From the NCBI RefSeq assembly GCF_002887815.1, contig NZ_PDHO01000013.1:62001-126000 (forward strand): a stretch of DNA of 64,000 nucleotides, in the 5' to 3' direction. Below the pieces are notes generated by a model. It did no database searches. It saw only the letters and a list, made by a program, of their open reading frames with translations, and was not told the DNA's origin. This document shows positions 1-8,779 of the stretch, one piece after another. This DNA comes from Mycobacterium sp. ENV421. GTDB lineage: Bacteria > Actinomycetota > Actinomycetes > Mycobacteriales > Mycobacteriaceae. The translations under genes were made by a program, and so were the position numbers. Each line of letters begins with the position of its first letter. The stretch's first letter is position 1.

Positions 1-1
1 C

Positions 2-430
2 ATGGGCGGCTTCGTGCCCGCGCAGGACGAATGCGGCTGGTACGACACCGGTGACCTCGGCTACCTGCTCGAGAACGGTCACGTCGTGGTGTGCGGCCGG
101 GTCAAGGACGTCATCATCATGGCCGGCCGCAACATCTACCCGACCGACATCGAGCGGGCCGCCGGACGTGTGGAAGGGGTGCGCCCCGGTTGCGCGGTCG
201 CGGTGCGCCTGGATGCCGGGCACTCCCGCGAGACCTTCGCGGTGGCCGTCGAATCGAACGCCTGGCAGGATCCCGTCGCGGTGCGGCGCATCGAGCACGA
301 GGTGGCACACGAAGTGGTCGCCGAGGTTGACGTGCGCCCGCGCAATGTCGTTGTGCTCGGGCCGGGCACCATTCCGAAGACGCCGTCGGGCAAGCTGCGT
401 CGCGCCAACTCGGTCGCGCTGGTCACCTAG
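2..430 (+). CDS. pks16: C-terminal part of acyl-AMP/acyl-CoA ligase (Pks16-like), 5' end outside window
   Basis: The last 142 codons of an adenylate-forming (ANL superfamily) enzyme that activates a fatty acid as acyl-AMP. The start lies outside the window, so the ATG at base 2 is internal. Visible motifs are GWYDTGDLG, the hinge [20 protein letters not shown], and the C-terminal catalytic-lysine motif [10 protein letters not shown]. The RNIYPTDIE form of the hinge is typical of the FAAL-like branch rather than classic acetyl-CoA synthetase. In M. tuberculosis Rv1013 (pks16) lies beside pth, and pth follows here after a short insertion of other genes, so synteny supports a Pks16 orthologue. 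Whether the product is released as acyl-AMP or acyl-CoA cannot be told from this fragment. Confidence 0.8.
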   Translation: MGGFVPAQDECGWYDTGDLGYLLENGHVVVCGRVKDVIIMAGRNIYPTDIERAAGRVEGVRPGCAVAVRLDAGHSRETFAVAVESNAWQDPVAVRRIEHEVAHEVVAEVDVRPRNVVVLGPGTIPKTPSGKLRRANSVALVT

Positions 431-434
431 CCCG

Positions 435-1085
435 TCAGACCCGGCAGCTGATCTCCATCGCATCGGAGTCGCGCACCGGGAAGCTCACGCCGACAAAACC
501 ATTCGCCGGGTCGCGGATGAACTCGACGTACGGCTGCGCATCGGCGAGCCCGGTGTTGTCGGCGACCACCAGCGCTCCGCCGGTCAGCCGCGGCGCCAGC
601 ACCTCAACAACCGGGACGTACAGGTCCTTCCAGCCGTCCAGCAGGACGAACCCCACAGTCTCGTCGATGGCGGCGAGCGTCTGCGTGGCGTCGCCGGCCA
701 GCACGGTGATCAGATCGTCCAGACCGACCTCGGCGAAGGTCTTCCTGGCGGCGTCGACCTTGGCGGCGCTGAGCTCGGTGGTCACCACCCGCCCGGTGCC
801 GTTGTCCCGCACCGCGCTGGCCAGATGAATTGTGGAGAGCCCCAACGACGTTCCGAACTCCACCACAAGAGCGGGTCGGGTCGCACGGACGAGGGTGTAG
901 AGCAGCAGGCCCGACTCGGGGGTCACCGGAAGATAGAAGTCGCTGAACGCGTCGGCGCGCTCCTGTGCGGTCTTCGCCGCCCGCAATTGGGCGCCGCGCT
1001 CGTGGAGTTGAGCCATCTGCCCGCTTGCTTCGGCATACATACGGTCGATGGCCGCCGCCACCTTCGGATCGCGCAGGGTGTTCAC
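435..1085 (-). CDS. class I SAM-dependent O-methyltransferase
   Basis: About 216 residues with a Rossmann methyltransferase fold. Motif I is VVEFGTSLGLSTIHLA (SAM binding), followed by TTELS and the acidic VLLDGWKDLYVP and VVADNT segments typical of the caffeoyl-CoA/catechol O-methyltransferase-like family. The GTG start at 1085 overlaps the stop of the upstream transporter gene in a GTGA junction, which implies translational coupling and excludes longer upstream in-frame starts. The substrate cannot be deduced. It ends head-on four bases from the stop of the acyl ligase. Confidence 0.8.
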   Translation of the reverse strand: MNTLRDPKVAAAIDRMYAEASGQMAQLHERGAQLRAAKTAQERADAFSDFYLPVTPESGLLLYTLVRATRPALVVEFGTSLGLSTIHLASAVRDNGTGRVVTTELSAAKVDAARKTFAEVGLDDLITVLAGDATQTLAAIDETVGFVLLDGWKDLYVPVVEVLAPRLTGGALVVADNTGLADAQPYVEFIRDPANGFVGVSFPVRDSDAMEISCRV

Positions 1086-3100
1086 CGCGCCGAGGCTACT
1101 CCGGCTTCCTGACGAATCGGGGGCCGCTCCGGCTCCCGGTCGCCCGACCGCTGCGGGACCAGGAGGACCGGAATGGTGGTGTGGGACAGAACCGCCGCCG
1201 CGACGCTGCCCTGCAGGTGTCCGAACAGACCGCTGCGACGGTGCGGACCGAGCACGATCAGGCCGGCGTCGTGCTGATCGGCGGCGTCGACGATGCCCTT
1301 CCAGGTCGGTGCCGCCTCGATCGCCAAGCTGCACGCCTCGAATCCGGCTGCACGCGCCAGGGTGGCGCCGTGCGCGGCGGTCTGTTCGGCGGCCCGGCGT
1401 ACCTCGCCGGCGCAGTCGGCGTCGAATGGCCGGTTGTCGCTCGGCGTGAAGCCCACGTCGACCGGCTGCCAGACGCAGACCACCACAGCATCACGATAGG
1501 GTGAAAGCTGTTGCGCCGCTTGACTGATCGCATACCTGGCCAGATCGGAACCGTCGTAGGCGAACAGTACCGGGCCTGCCGCGTGCGGCGGGTGACGATG
1601 CGCGACGGGCGGTGCCGAAGGCTGCGTGGCGATGGCCGGGGGTGCGGGAGGAAGGCCACGCAGACGCGCGAGCAGCGGGGGTGAGTACCACGCGGGGGAG
1701 TCACCGTCGAGGAACTCGTCGAGATCCGGTGTCTGCGGGCGGGCGCCGCTGAGCGCGTAGACGGCGACGCCGAACACCGCGCCGCCGATCGCGAGTGCGA
1801 AGCCGACCGACAGCGCGACGTTGGTGCCTTCCAGGATGTCACCGGAGTAGCGCGTCGCGAGGTGCGCGAAGATCGGGGCCACCATGAATGCTGCGACGGC
1901 GCGCAGCAATTCGATGATCGCGAATACGCGCTGCAGGCTGTTGGACCGCAGCGAGAACCCGGCGACGAACAGCGCGGGCGCGACGGTGGCGCCCAATGCC
2001 AAACCTGTCAATGTCGAACCGACCAGTGCCAGTGGCACATTCGCCGGTAGCGACGCCCGGAACACCGCGATGCCCGCGGCCAACAGGCCCATGCCGACCA
2101 GCGGCAGGAAGTGCATGGCACGACGAGTGATGACCACACCGAACACCACCGCCATGACGATCGCGCCGCCCAGCTCCGGCAGGTAGATCAGACCCACCTG
2201 AACGGGGCTGAAGTGTTGCATGAACACGGCCGCCGTCAGCGTGGTCGCCGCGATCGAGGCGGCTGCGGCGAACAGTGCGACGCCGACGCCCGCCACCGGG
2301 ATCGCACTGGTCAACATCGTGCGGATGGTCAGCAGCGGCCGGTGCGCGCGGAACTGGTAGACGATCAGCGCCACGATCAGCGCCAGGCCGCCGAACATCG
2401 GTGCGGTGACGGCGAAGTCGGAGAGCTCGTGAGTGCTCAGCTGTGCCGCGCCGACGAACGCGGCCGTGCAGCCGACGGTCGCCAGCCCGATCGCCTTCAG
2501 ATCGCGCGGCGCCTCCGGGTCGGCAGGCGGTGCGTCGTCGAACGTCAGCGCTGCCAGGACCAGAGCCGCCAGTGCGACGGCGGCGACGATCCAGAACAGT
2601 GGCCGCCAGGCATGCGCCTCGGCCTGCACACCCCCGAGGAACGGTCCGAGCGCGACGGCGCCGAACACGCACATGTTCATGATGACCGCGGTGTTGCGGA
2701 GCTTGTCTCGCGGAAATCCGATCGTCAGCGGCGGAGCGGCGGCGATCAGCAGCATGCTGGTCGCCAGTCCCTGCAGGACGTGGCCGGCGATGAACGCGGC
2801 GGCATTCGGTGCGGCCGCGGCGATGACCGATCCGATGACGAGGACCACGGCGTAGGCGAGCAGCATTCGGCGCTGTGGAAGATGTTGCGCGAACTGCACG
2901 GCGAGCACCGTGCCCACGGCGTAGGCCGCGTTGCCCAGACCCGAACTCAGCGCCATCGTCTGTGTCGTCATGTGCAACTGCTCGGAAATGATCGGCACGA
3001 GCGGATCCAGCGCGGCCGACAGCGCCAGGTAGGGGATCAGGGCGAGGGTGACCATGGCGGCCACGGCCGGATAGCGCCCCGCGAGCGGACCCTGGCGCAT
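1082..3100 (-). CDS. MFS transporter with C-terminal universal stress (UspA) domain
   Basis: About 672 residues. Residues 1 to about 450 form a hydrophobic multi-helix major facilitator of the drug:H+ antiporter type (about 14 segments), with the first helix at VAAMVTLALIPYLALSAAL. After a proline-rich linker, residues from about 508 onward form a universal stress protein domain, beginning GPVLFAYDGSDLARYAI and including GLIVLGPHRRSGLFGHLQGSVAAAVL, which resembles the ATP-binding G-2x-G-9x-G(S/T) signature. I chose the ATG at 3100 because GGAGG lies 9 bases upstream. A further in-frame ATG at 3244 adds 48 polar residues and sits inside the palindrome. It is translationally coupled to the O-methyltransferase. 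A single-chain exporter plus nucleotide-sensing domain is uncommon. The substrate is unknown. Confidence 0.85.
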   Translation of the reverse strand: MRQGPLAGRYPAVAAMVTLALIPYLALSAALDPLVPIISEQLHMTTQTMALSSGLGNAAYAVGTVLAVQFAQHLPQRRMLLAYAVVLVIGSVIAAAAPNAAAFIAGHVLQGLATSMLLIAAAPPLTIGFPRDKLRNTAVIMNMCVFGAVALGPFLGGVQAEAHAWRPLFWIVAAVALAALVLAALTFDDAPPADPEAPRDLKAIGLATVGCTAAFVGAAQLSTHELSDFAVTAPMFGGLALIVALIVYQFRAHRPLLTIRTMLTSAIPVAGVGVALFAAAASIAATTLTAAVFMQHFSPVQVGLIYLPELGGAIVMAVVFGVVITRRAMHFLPLVGMGLLAAGIAVFRASLPANVPLALVGSTLTGLALGATVAPALFVAGFSLRSNSLQRVFAIIELLRAVAAFMVAPIFAHLATRYSGDILEGTNVALSVGFALAIGGAVFGVAVYALSGARPQTPDLDEFLDGDSPAWYSPPLLARLRGLPPAPPAIATQPSAPPVAHRHPPHAAGPVLFAYDGSDLARYAISQAAQQLSPYRDAVVVCVWQPVDVGFTPSDNRPFDADCAGEVRRAAEQTAAHGATLARAAGFEACSLAIEAAPTWKGIVDAADQHDAGLIVLGPHRRSGLFGHLQGSVAAAVLSHTTIPVLLVPQRSGDREPERPPIRQEAGVASAR

Positions 3101-3240
3101 CAGCGCTGTCCTCCAGTCGCGGCTACGTGAGCGCGATGCGTGGCCGACACGGGATGCGGGGACGCGGGGAGGCAGGGCATGGCGTGAAACAACTTTACAT
3201 AGGTAACAAATATTCCGCGCGACGGCGTGCGCCACATCAC

Positions 3241-3276
3241 GCATAGCTAGGTATGTAGTACTATACCTAGCTATGC
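3241..3276. promoter_or_regulatory. perfect 36-bp palindrome between divergent genes (probable operator)
   Basis: Two perfect 14-base arms (GCATAGCTAGGTAT and its complement) flank an 8-base centre, GTAGTACT. It lies between the leftward MFS-USP gene and the rightward Fe-S protein gene, and the ATG of the latter is in its right arm. Symmetric AT-rich DNA of this size in a 65-70% GC region is expected for a dimeric repressor site (PadR/GntR/TetR-like). A partly similar segment, TACATAGGTAACAAATATT, lies near 3196-3214. No regulator gene is adjacent, so the binding protein is unknown. Confidence 0.7.
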
Positions 3277-4298
3277 GTCCTCAACTCTCCGATCATCCAA
3301 CCGTGCGGGCGGTGCGGGCCAAGCAGCGCACCACGCCGGCACCGGTGATCGACGCCGACTGGCTCCGCGGGATCTGCCTGGCCGCGGGCGCCGACGATGT
3401 GGCATTCGCCGCCGTCGACAACCCGGACCTGGCGAGCGAACGCGAGCACGTCGAGGCCGCACTGCCAGGCACGCGGAGCTACATCTCGCTGGTGGTCCGG
3501 ATGAATCGGGACAACGTGCGCTCGGTCGCGCGAAGTGTGGCCAATCAGGAATTCCACCGCAGCGGGGAGATCATCAACGAGGCCGCGCACCGGATCACCC
3601 GGGCCCTCGAGGATGCCGGCCACCGGGCGTTGAACCCGTCGGCCACCTTCCCGATGGAGATGGACCGGTACCCGGGCCGGATCTGGGTGGTCGCCCACAA
3701 GCCCGTCGCGGTGGCCGCCGGACTAGGGGTGATGGGCATCCACCGCAACGTCATCCATCCCAAGTTCGGGAACTTCGTCCTGTTGGCCACGATTCTCGTT
3801 GACGCACCGGTCAGCAGTTACGGTTCACCACTGGACTATTCACCCTGCCTGGAATGCAAGCTCTGTGTCGCGGCCTGCCCGGTGGGCGCGATCAAGAAAG
3901 ACGGCGAGTTCGACTTCATGGCCTGCTCGGTGCACAACTACCGCGAGTTCATGGGCGGGTTCACCGACTGGGCGCAGACCATCGCCGACAGCGAGGACGC
4001 GGCCGACTTTCGTTCGCGGGTAACCGATTCGGAGAACGCCTCGATGTGGCAGAGCCTGTCGTTCAAGGCGAACTACAAGGCGGCCTACTGCCTCGCGGTG
4101 TGCCCGGCCGGCGAGGATGTCATCGAACCCTATCTGGACGACCGCAAGGGCTTCATGGACCTGGTGTTGCGGCCGTTGCAGGAGAAGGTGGAAACCCTTT
4201 ACGTGCTGCCCAATTCAGCAGCGAAGGCACATGCCGAGCGACGCTATCCGCACAAGCCGGTCAAAGTCGTCGACTCCGGGGTGCGGGGCCGCGCGTAG
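3273..4298 (+). CDS. QueG-like double [4Fe-4S] cluster protein
   Basis: 341 residues resembling the epoxyqueuosine-reductase/reductive-dehalogenase-like Fe-S family. One ferredoxin-type cluster motif is clear (CLECKLCVAACPVGAI, about residues 192-206), and a second cysteine group, CLAVCPAGEDVIEPY, follows at about residue 275, suggesting two 4Fe-4S clusters. The N-terminal part carries no recognisable catalytic signature of a true QueG (no tRNA-binding HEAT repeat), so a tRNA role is not claimed. The ATG at 3273 lies within the palindrome, so the message may be leaderless. A GTG at 3306 is an alternative. It is divergent from the MFS-USP gene and probably shares its operator. Confidence 0.75.
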   Translation: MRPQLSDHPTVRAVRAKQRTTPAPVIDADWLRGICLAAGADDVAFAAVDNPDLASEREHVEAALPGTRSYISLVVRMNRDNVRSVARSVANQEFHRSGEIINEAAHRITRALEDAGHRALNPSATFPMEMDRYPGRIWVVAHKPVAVAAGLGVMGIHRNVIHPKFGNFVLLATILVDAPVSSYGSPLDYSPCLECKLCVAACPVGAIKKDGEFDFMACSVHNYREFMGGFTDWAQTIADSEDAADFRSRVTDSENASMWQSLSFKANYKAAYCLAVCPAGEDVIEPYLDDRKGFMDLVLRPLQEKVETLYVLPNSAAKAHAERRYPHKPVKVVDSGVRGRA

Positions 4299-4307
4299 GC
4301 TGGTCCG

Positions 4308-5066
4308 ATGGAGCGGGCGCTCGGCTGGATGGGGGTGTTCGGTTCCGCGTTCGCGATCGTCGCGGTGCTCGCTCTCGACGCCTCACTGGGCGGGCAACAC
4401 ACTCGCGGCAGACAATTGCGTGCCGCCACCATCTCCGAGTACGTGTACACCTCGGGCAGTGCGGCTTTCGTCGCTGCCGTGCTGATCCTGGCGGTCGCGT
4501 CAGCGGCATTGCTGCACGGTCTGATCCGTGCCGGACGGGTTCGGCTGCGCTCGGCAGGATCGGTGCTGATGATGCTGTGGGTGGTCGGCCTGCTGGGCGT
4601 CGTGGCGTTCCCCAAGCACAACTGGGTCACCGGTCCGAGTGCGTCGGGCACCGTACACCGGGTCGCGACGCTCCTCGCATTCGTCGCGTTGCCACTGGCG
4701 GTGTTGCTGATCGCTCGTGGCGGGGACGTCACCGCTCGAGCCGCCAGATGGCTTACTGGTGTCGGAATCGGTTGGATGGCAGTGCTGTTCGGGGCGATCG
4801 CGGTCGGTGTGGCGACTGATCGACCGTGGTGGAGGCTGATCCCACTCGGCGTGGTGGAACGAGGTATCGCCGGGTTCGAGGTGGCTGCGCTGATTGCGCT
4901 GGGGCTGTGGCTGGTGCGTGGTGAGCGCGCCGATCCTCATCCCGAGCGGCAGGCGTCATCGAGTCGAGAACGTCATAGACACCCCACCAGCGGGCCTCGT
5001 GTTCCGGCGGGGAGATCCGGCCCTCCGCCAGATCCAGGTCCGCATGGTCCAGGGCCCGCGCCATGA
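4308..5066 (+). CDS. DUF998-type integral membrane protein with long tail
   Basis: 252 residues. The first about 205 contain six hydrophobic segments (for example GVFGSAFAIVAVLALDASL, AAVLILAVASAALLHGLI, VLMMLWVVGLLGVVAFP) and the FPKHNW loop typical of the DUF998 family, whose function is unknown. The last about 45 residues are a polar Pro/Arg/Gly tail that overlaps the tail of the convergent gene and is probably not conserved. TAGGCT lies 7-12 bases before the ATG and includes the stop of the preceding gene, so a leaderless transcript is possible. Confidence 0.7.
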   Translation: MERALGWMGVFGSAFAIVAVLALDASLGGQHTRGRQLRAATISEYVYTSGSAAFVAAVLILAVASAALLHGLIRAGRVRLRSAGSVLMMLWVVGLLGVVAFPKHNWVTGPSASGTVHRVATLLAFVALPLAVLLIARGGDVTARAARWLTGVGIGWMAVLFGAIAVGVATDRPWWRLIPLGVVERGIAGFEVAALIALGLWLVRGERADPHPERQASSSRERHRHPTSGPRVPAGRSGPPPDPGPHGPGPAP

Positions 5067-5421
5067 CGCGCAGCTGTTCATACCGTTGCTCGGTCTCGTC
5101 GTGGTGCACACCCGCGACCCTGATGGCCCACAGGGTGCGCACCCGCATCCGCGTCTCACCCGCCAGCGCGAATGTGATTGCCCCGCCGGCGATATAGATC
5201 ATCGTCCCGGCGACCAGCGCGGTTGCGGACATACCGACGGCCTCGCCGCCGATCTGCAGGACCAGCCACAGTGCGGCTCCCCACAGCGGCCAGGTGCGCC
5301 ACGCCCGCACCATGCGTCGTTCCCACGCGGTGATACCGGGTGGGAACACCACCAGCCGATAGCGGGCGACACCGTAGCGCGCCGGGTAGGCGTCGAAAGA
5401 ACCCCAGACAGAAGTGGTCAC
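4753..5421 (-). CDS. DUF6611-like membrane protein
   Basis: 222 residues starting at GTG. Residues 1 to about 155 look like a small mycobacterial family with two transmembrane helices (WPLWGAALWLVLQIGGEAVG and ATALVAGTMIYIAGGAITFAL) followed by a helical cytosolic part ending near WWGVYDVLDSM. The remaining about 65 residues are low-complexity (Pro/Arg/Ser) and overlap the end of the DUF998 gene by 314 bases in the opposite direction. Both proteins appear to have run past their normal ends. Function unknown. Confidence 0.65.
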   Translation of the reverse strand: MTTSVWGSFDAYPARYGVARYRLVVFPPGITAWERRMVRAWRTWPLWGAALWLVLQIGGEAVGMSATALVAGTMIYIAGGAITFALAGETRMRVRTLWAIRVAGVHHDETEQRYEQLRVMARALDHADLDLAEGRISPPEHEARWWGVYDVLDSMTPAARDEDRRAHHAPATAPAQSAQPPRTRRYLVPPRRVGSASTTVDQSPHRPRSPRTALPSNRFRHQ

Positions 5422-5503
5422 GCACTCAGGTCTACGCCCGCGCGCTATCCCCGTCGTCGGTCTATACGGAATCCTGACGCCCGCCCGGCGAACCCTTACG
5501 GAT

Positions 5504-6079
5504 TCACCAGGCGTGCACCTGATTCTGTGCTGTCTCCAGCCCGGCCTCGATCAGCAACTCGGTCGCGTCGGCGGCCTGCTCGCAGATCGCCGGGACCTCC
5601 GTGCGCTCGGCCGCGGTGAACGGTTCCAGGACGTACGCCGCCGGATCCTTGCGTCCCGGCGGCCGGCCGACCCCGATGCGGACCCGGTGAAAGTTCTTGG
5701 TCCCCAACGCGTTGGCCAGAGACCGCAAGCCGTTGTGGCCGCCTTCGCCGCCGCCCAGTTTCAGGCGGATCCGGCCGAAGTCGATGTCGAGCTCATCGTG
5801 GATGACGATGATGTCGGCCGGCATGACCGAGTAGAACTTCGCCAACGGACCGACCTGGCGCCCCGACTCGTTCATGTAGGTGCGCGGCTTGGCCAGCACC
5901 ACGGGACGATGCGCCAGCCGGCCGGTCACGACCTCCGCGCCGGAGCGCTTGTGCACCTTGAACTGTGCGCCGATGCGCCCGGCCAGCACGTCGGCCACCA
6001 TGAACCCGAGGTTGTGTCGGGTCTTGGCGTACTGCGGGCCCGGGTTGCCCAGGCCGACAACCAGCAGGGGTTCGGCCAC
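5504..6079 (-). CDS. pth: peptidyl-tRNA hydrolase
   Basis: 191 residues, the usual length. It cleaves the ester bond of peptidyl-tRNAs that drop off the ribosome. Signature segments are [20 protein letters not shown], with the catalytic histidine in [14 protein letters not shown], and the HDELD and [12 protein letters not shown] substrate-binding loops. The GTG start lies 9 bases after rplY, so the two form one operon, as in M. tuberculosis (Rv1014c/Rv1015c). Confidence 0.97.
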   Translation of the reverse strand: MAEPLLVVGLGNPGPQYAKTRHNLGFMVADVLAGRIGAQFKVHKRSGAEVVTGRLAHRPVVLAKPRTYMNESGRQVGPLAKFYSVMPADIIVIHDELDIDFGRIRLKLGGGEGGHNGLRSLANALGTKNFHRVRIGVGRPPGRKDPAAYVLEPFTAAERTEVPAICEQAADATELLIEAGLETAQNQVHAW

Positions 6080-6088
6080 CGGGCAGTC

Positions 6089-6748
6089 TTACTCGGCCTC
6101 GGCCGACTCGCCCTCGGCGGCTTCGGCTGCCTCGGCGGCGTCGGCGGCCTGCTCCTCGATCGACTCGCCGCCACCCTCGGACTCGAGCTCCTCGGCGGTC
6201 GGGGCGGTCACGATGTTGACGACCAGCAGTTCGGGATCGCTGATCAGCGTCACGCCCTCGGGCAGCTCGACCTGGCCTGCGGTGATCTGGGTGCCTTCCT
6301 CGGCGCCCTCGATCGACACGACCAGCTGCTGCGGGATCGACATGGCGTCGGCCTCGATCTCGATGGTGTTGGCGTCCTGGGTGACCAGGGCGCCCGGGGC
6401 GGCGTCGCCCTCGAGGGTGATGTTGACCTCGACGGTCACCTTCTCGCCGCGGCGAACCACGATGAGATCGGCGTGCTGGATGCTCCGCCGGATCGGGTGC
6501 ACGGAGAGGGCCTTGGTCAGCGCCAGCTGTTCCTTGCCCTCGACGTCGAGGGTCAGCACCGCGTTGGTGCCGTGCTTGCGCAGGACGGCGGCGAAGTCGT
6601 GGGCGTTGAGCTCGAGGTGCTGGGGCTCGGTGCCGTGGCCGTAGAGCACGACGGGAACCTTGCCGTCGCGGCGGGCCTGGCGCGAGGCGCCCTTGCCGGT
6701 CTTGTCCCGCACGCCGGCGGTGAGGTTGTTGGTGGCGTTCTTGGCCAT
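6089..6748 (-). CDS. rplY: 50S ribosomal protein L25/general stress protein Ctc
   Basis: 219 residues of the long (Ctc/TL5) form of L25, which binds 5S rRNA. The N-terminal L25 domain shows [19 protein letters not shown] and VVLYGHG, followed by the beta-rich TL5 C-terminal domain. It ends in a strongly acidic Ala/Glu tail of about 35 residues. The start at 6748 (MAKNATNN) has GGAG 8 bases upstream. Longer in-frame starts upstream lack a family match. It is the first gene of the rplY-pth pair. Confidence 0.95.
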   Translation of the reverse strand: MAKNATNNLTAGVRDKTGKGASRQARRDGKVPVVLYGHGTEPQHLELNAHDFAAVLRKHGTNAVLTLDVEGKEQLALTKALSVHPIRRSIQHADLIVVRRGEKVTVEVNITLEGDAAPGALVTQDANTIEIEADAMSIPQQLVVSIEGAEEGTQITAGQVELPEGVTLISDPELLVVNIVTAPTAEELESEGGGESIEEQAADAAEAAEAAEGESAEAE

Positions 6749-6881
6749 GAGGGGTGCTCCTGTTGCCTGTCGTGGGTCATCCGCACGGCTAAGGCAGGCA
6801 CCGATAAAAGGAAGCCTCGTCGATAACGGTGGCTGGACCACCCTCGCCGTGACGCGGCCCCCAGGGTAGCCGATCAGGGGT

Positions 6882-7748
6882 TCAGAGCGGAAATTCGATG
6901 CCGGTGAGCTGCTCGGACAGCCGCCAGAGCCCGGCGGCGGTGGTCTGGTTGCGGGCCAGCGGGCTGCGCGGTGATTGGCCGGTCGGTCCGCGCATGGCGA
7001 ACCTGGGCCCGATGAAGCTGTTGCCGGGCAGGTTCTCGGCAGCCGCGTACAGGGTCTGGCGGGCGCCGAAGTCGGCGCTGGTGGCGAACACGGCGTTGCC
7101 GGCGTCCCAGATCCGGGTGCCCATCCGGTTGCCGGTGTGGCCCTGCAGGTTGGTCGCCGAGTAGCCGGGGTGGGCGGCGTGCGACTTCAGCGGGGATCCG
7201 GCGGCGTCGAGGTGCTTCTGCAGCTCACTGGTGAACAGCAGGTTGGCGAGCTTGGACTGGCCGTAGGCCAGCCACGCGGAATACGGCCGGGCCTTCCAGT
7301 TCAGGTCCTTCAGGCTGATCTTGCCCAGCAGGTGCATGAACGACGAGACCGTGACGACCCGGTCGGTCACTTTGGGCAGCAGCAGGTTGGTCAGCGCGAA
7401 GTGGCCCAGGTGGTTGGTGCCGATCTGGCTCTCGAATCCGTCCTTGGTGACGGCGTAGGGGACAGCCATGATCCCGGCGTTGTTGATCAGGACGTCGACG
7501 CGCTGGACGCCTGCGGCGAAGTCGCTGATCGAGCCCAGGTCCTGGAGGTCGAGGCTGCGCACCTCGACGTCGCCGGTCATGGTGGCGGCGGCTTCCGCAC
7601 CCTTGGCCGCGTTGCGGCAGGCCAGAATGGTGTGCGCGCCGACGCGCGCCAGCTCGCGCGCGGTGATCAGCCCCAACCCGCTGTTGGCTCCGGTGACGAT
7701 GACGGTGCGCCCGGCGAACGACGGCAAATCTGCGGCGGTCCAACTCAT
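6882..7748 (-). CDS. short-chain dehydrogenase/reductase (SDR)
   Basis: 288 residues. A Rossmann cofactor motif TGANSGLG, the NNAG motif and a catalytic YGQSK (YxxxK) identify a classical SDR. The region around the active site ([17 protein letters not shown]) and the C-terminal [11 protein letters not shown] resemble the retinol-dehydrogenase/WW-oxidoreductase-like SDRs of mycobacteria. Substrate unknown. The ATG at 7748 is preferred over the GTG at 7757 because TAGAGT (7756-7761) fits a -10 box for a transcript starting at this ATG, and the GTG would lie in that box. Confidence 0.88.
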   Translation of the reverse strand: MSWTAADLPSFAGRTVIVTGANSGLGLITARELARVGAHTILACRNAAKGAEAAATMTGDVEVRSLDLQDLGSISDFAAGVQRVDVLINNAGIMAVPYAVTKDGFESQIGTNHLGHFALTNLLLPKVTDRVVTVSSFMHLLGKISLKDLNWKARPYSAWLAYGQSKLANLLFTSELQKHLDAAGSPLKSHAAHPGYSATNLQGHTGNRMGTRIWDAGNAVFATSADFGARQTLYAAAENLPGNSFIGPRFAMRGPTGQSPRSPLARNQTTAAGLWRLSEQLTGIEFPL

Positions 7749-7787
7749 GGGAGTCACTCTAGGGGGACCCGGCTCAGCGGGCTGACG

Positions 7788-8441
7788 CTACTTCTTGAGG
7801 GCGACGTTGAACCCGGAGATGATCGCCTCGACATCGGTGGACGCCGCCGCGGCCTGATCGGCCAGCGTCGTCACCGTCAGCTGCACCAGGTAGCGCTGGA
7901 ACGCGGGCGCCGGAGTCACCGGGATCACCACGCGGTTGTAGGAGTGCAGTCGCTTGCCGTTGAGGTCGTAGCTGCCCTCGATCATCGAGGACGGGAAACC
8001 CCTGAAGTCAGCGGAGGATGCGTTGAGTTTGGTGAAGTTCTGCGACATCTCGGCATCGGCGCTGGCGTGCTTGAGCGCCTCGCCCACGTCGAAGTTGCCG
8101 GTCAGCTTGAACACGATCACCATCGCCGTCGGATAGGTGTTGTTCTTCGCGATGACTTCGGTGCCCGGCGAGAAGTTCGAGTTGTCGTACTTGGTCCAGC
8201 CCGGCGGCCGCGGCAGCGTGACGGTGATGTCGGTGAGCTTGTCCAGCGGAATCTGCTCGCCGATCACGCCGACGCCGTAGAGGTATTCGGCGATCGGCTG
8301 CGGTTTGCCCGAGGTGGTCGGAGCAGCCGTGGTGGTGGTCGCCGGTGTGCTCCAGATCGAGGAGTAGTCCGGCGGCGTCGACCCGCACGCCGCCACGGTC
8401 GTGGCCAGCGCGATGCACAGGACTGCGCTACCGGCCCTCAC
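7788..8441 (-). CDS. lpqT: LpqN/LpqT-family lipoprotein
   Basis: 217 residues with a signal peptide ending in a lipobox, TVAACGS, then a Ser/Thr/Pro-rich linker and the LpqN/LpqT domain (ITVTLPRPPGW, FRGFPSSMIEGSYD, RYLVQLTVTTL). It is expected to be acylated and anchored outside the cytoplasmic membrane. Members of this family are implicated in mycobacterial envelope processes, but the biochemical role of LpqT is unclear. The GTG start overlaps the arsC stop (GTGA). Gene order (lpqT between rplY and prs) matches Rv1016c, with the SDR and arsC as additions. Confidence 0.9.
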   Translation of the reverse strand: MRAGSAVLCIALATTVAACGSTPPDYSSIWSTPATTTTAAPTTSGKPQPIAEYLYGVGVIGEQIPLDKLTDITVTLPRPPGWTKYDNSNFSPGTEVIAKNNTYPTAMVIVFKLTGNFDVGEALKHASADAEMSQNFTKLNASSADFRGFPSSMIEGSYDLNGKRLHSYNRVVIPVTPAPAFQRYLVQLTVTTLADQAAAASTDVEAIISGFNVALKK

Positions 8442-8779
8442 AGAATGTCGTGCACCGATTCGATCGGCCGGGCCAACCGGGTGCCTTTGTCGGTCACCAC
8501 GAACGGGCGCTCGATGAGGATCGGGTTGGCCGCCATGGCATCCAGCAACTCGTCATCGCTGGCGTCGGCGAGATTCAGTTCGTTGTAAAGGGATTCACGC
8601 TTGCGTACGGCGGCGCGAACGCCGATGCCGGCGTCGGCGATCAGCTTCGCGATCTCGGCGCGCGACGGCGGTGTCTTCAGATACTCGACGATCTCCGGCG
8701 CAAGTCCGTTGTCGCGCAGCAGATCCAGGGTCTTGCGGGAGGTGCTGCAGCGGGGATTGTGATAGATGGTGCTTGACAA
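8438..8779 (-). CDS. arsC: glutaredoxin-type arsenate reductase (ArsC)
   Basis: 113 residues. ArsC/YffB-family signature HNPRCSTSRKTL carries the catalytic cysteine, and the C-terminal arginine lies in NPILIERPFVV. Known members reduce arsenate to arsenite with glutathione or glutaredoxin, although some have other thiol-disulfide roles. It begins with TTG directly after the prs stop and ends overlapping lpqT, so it is translated within the prs operon. No arsenite exporter or ArsR is present nearby, so a role in arsenic resistance is not shown. Confidence 0.88.
   Translation of the reverse strand: MSSTIYHNPRCSTSRKTLDLLRDNGLAPEIVEYLKTPPSRAEIAKLIADAGIGVRAAVRKRESLYNELNLADASDDELLDAMAANPILIERPFVVTDKGTRLARPIESVHDIL

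Noticed and set aside
3101..3244. 48-residue N-terminal extension of the MFS-USP protein
   Set aside because: Polar, without family match, starts inside the palindrome; the ATG at 3100 has a good SD.
3273..4298. Assignment as epoxyqueuosine reductase QueG
   Set aside because: Only the Fe-S motifs are shared; the HEAT-repeat C-terminus of QueG is lacking.
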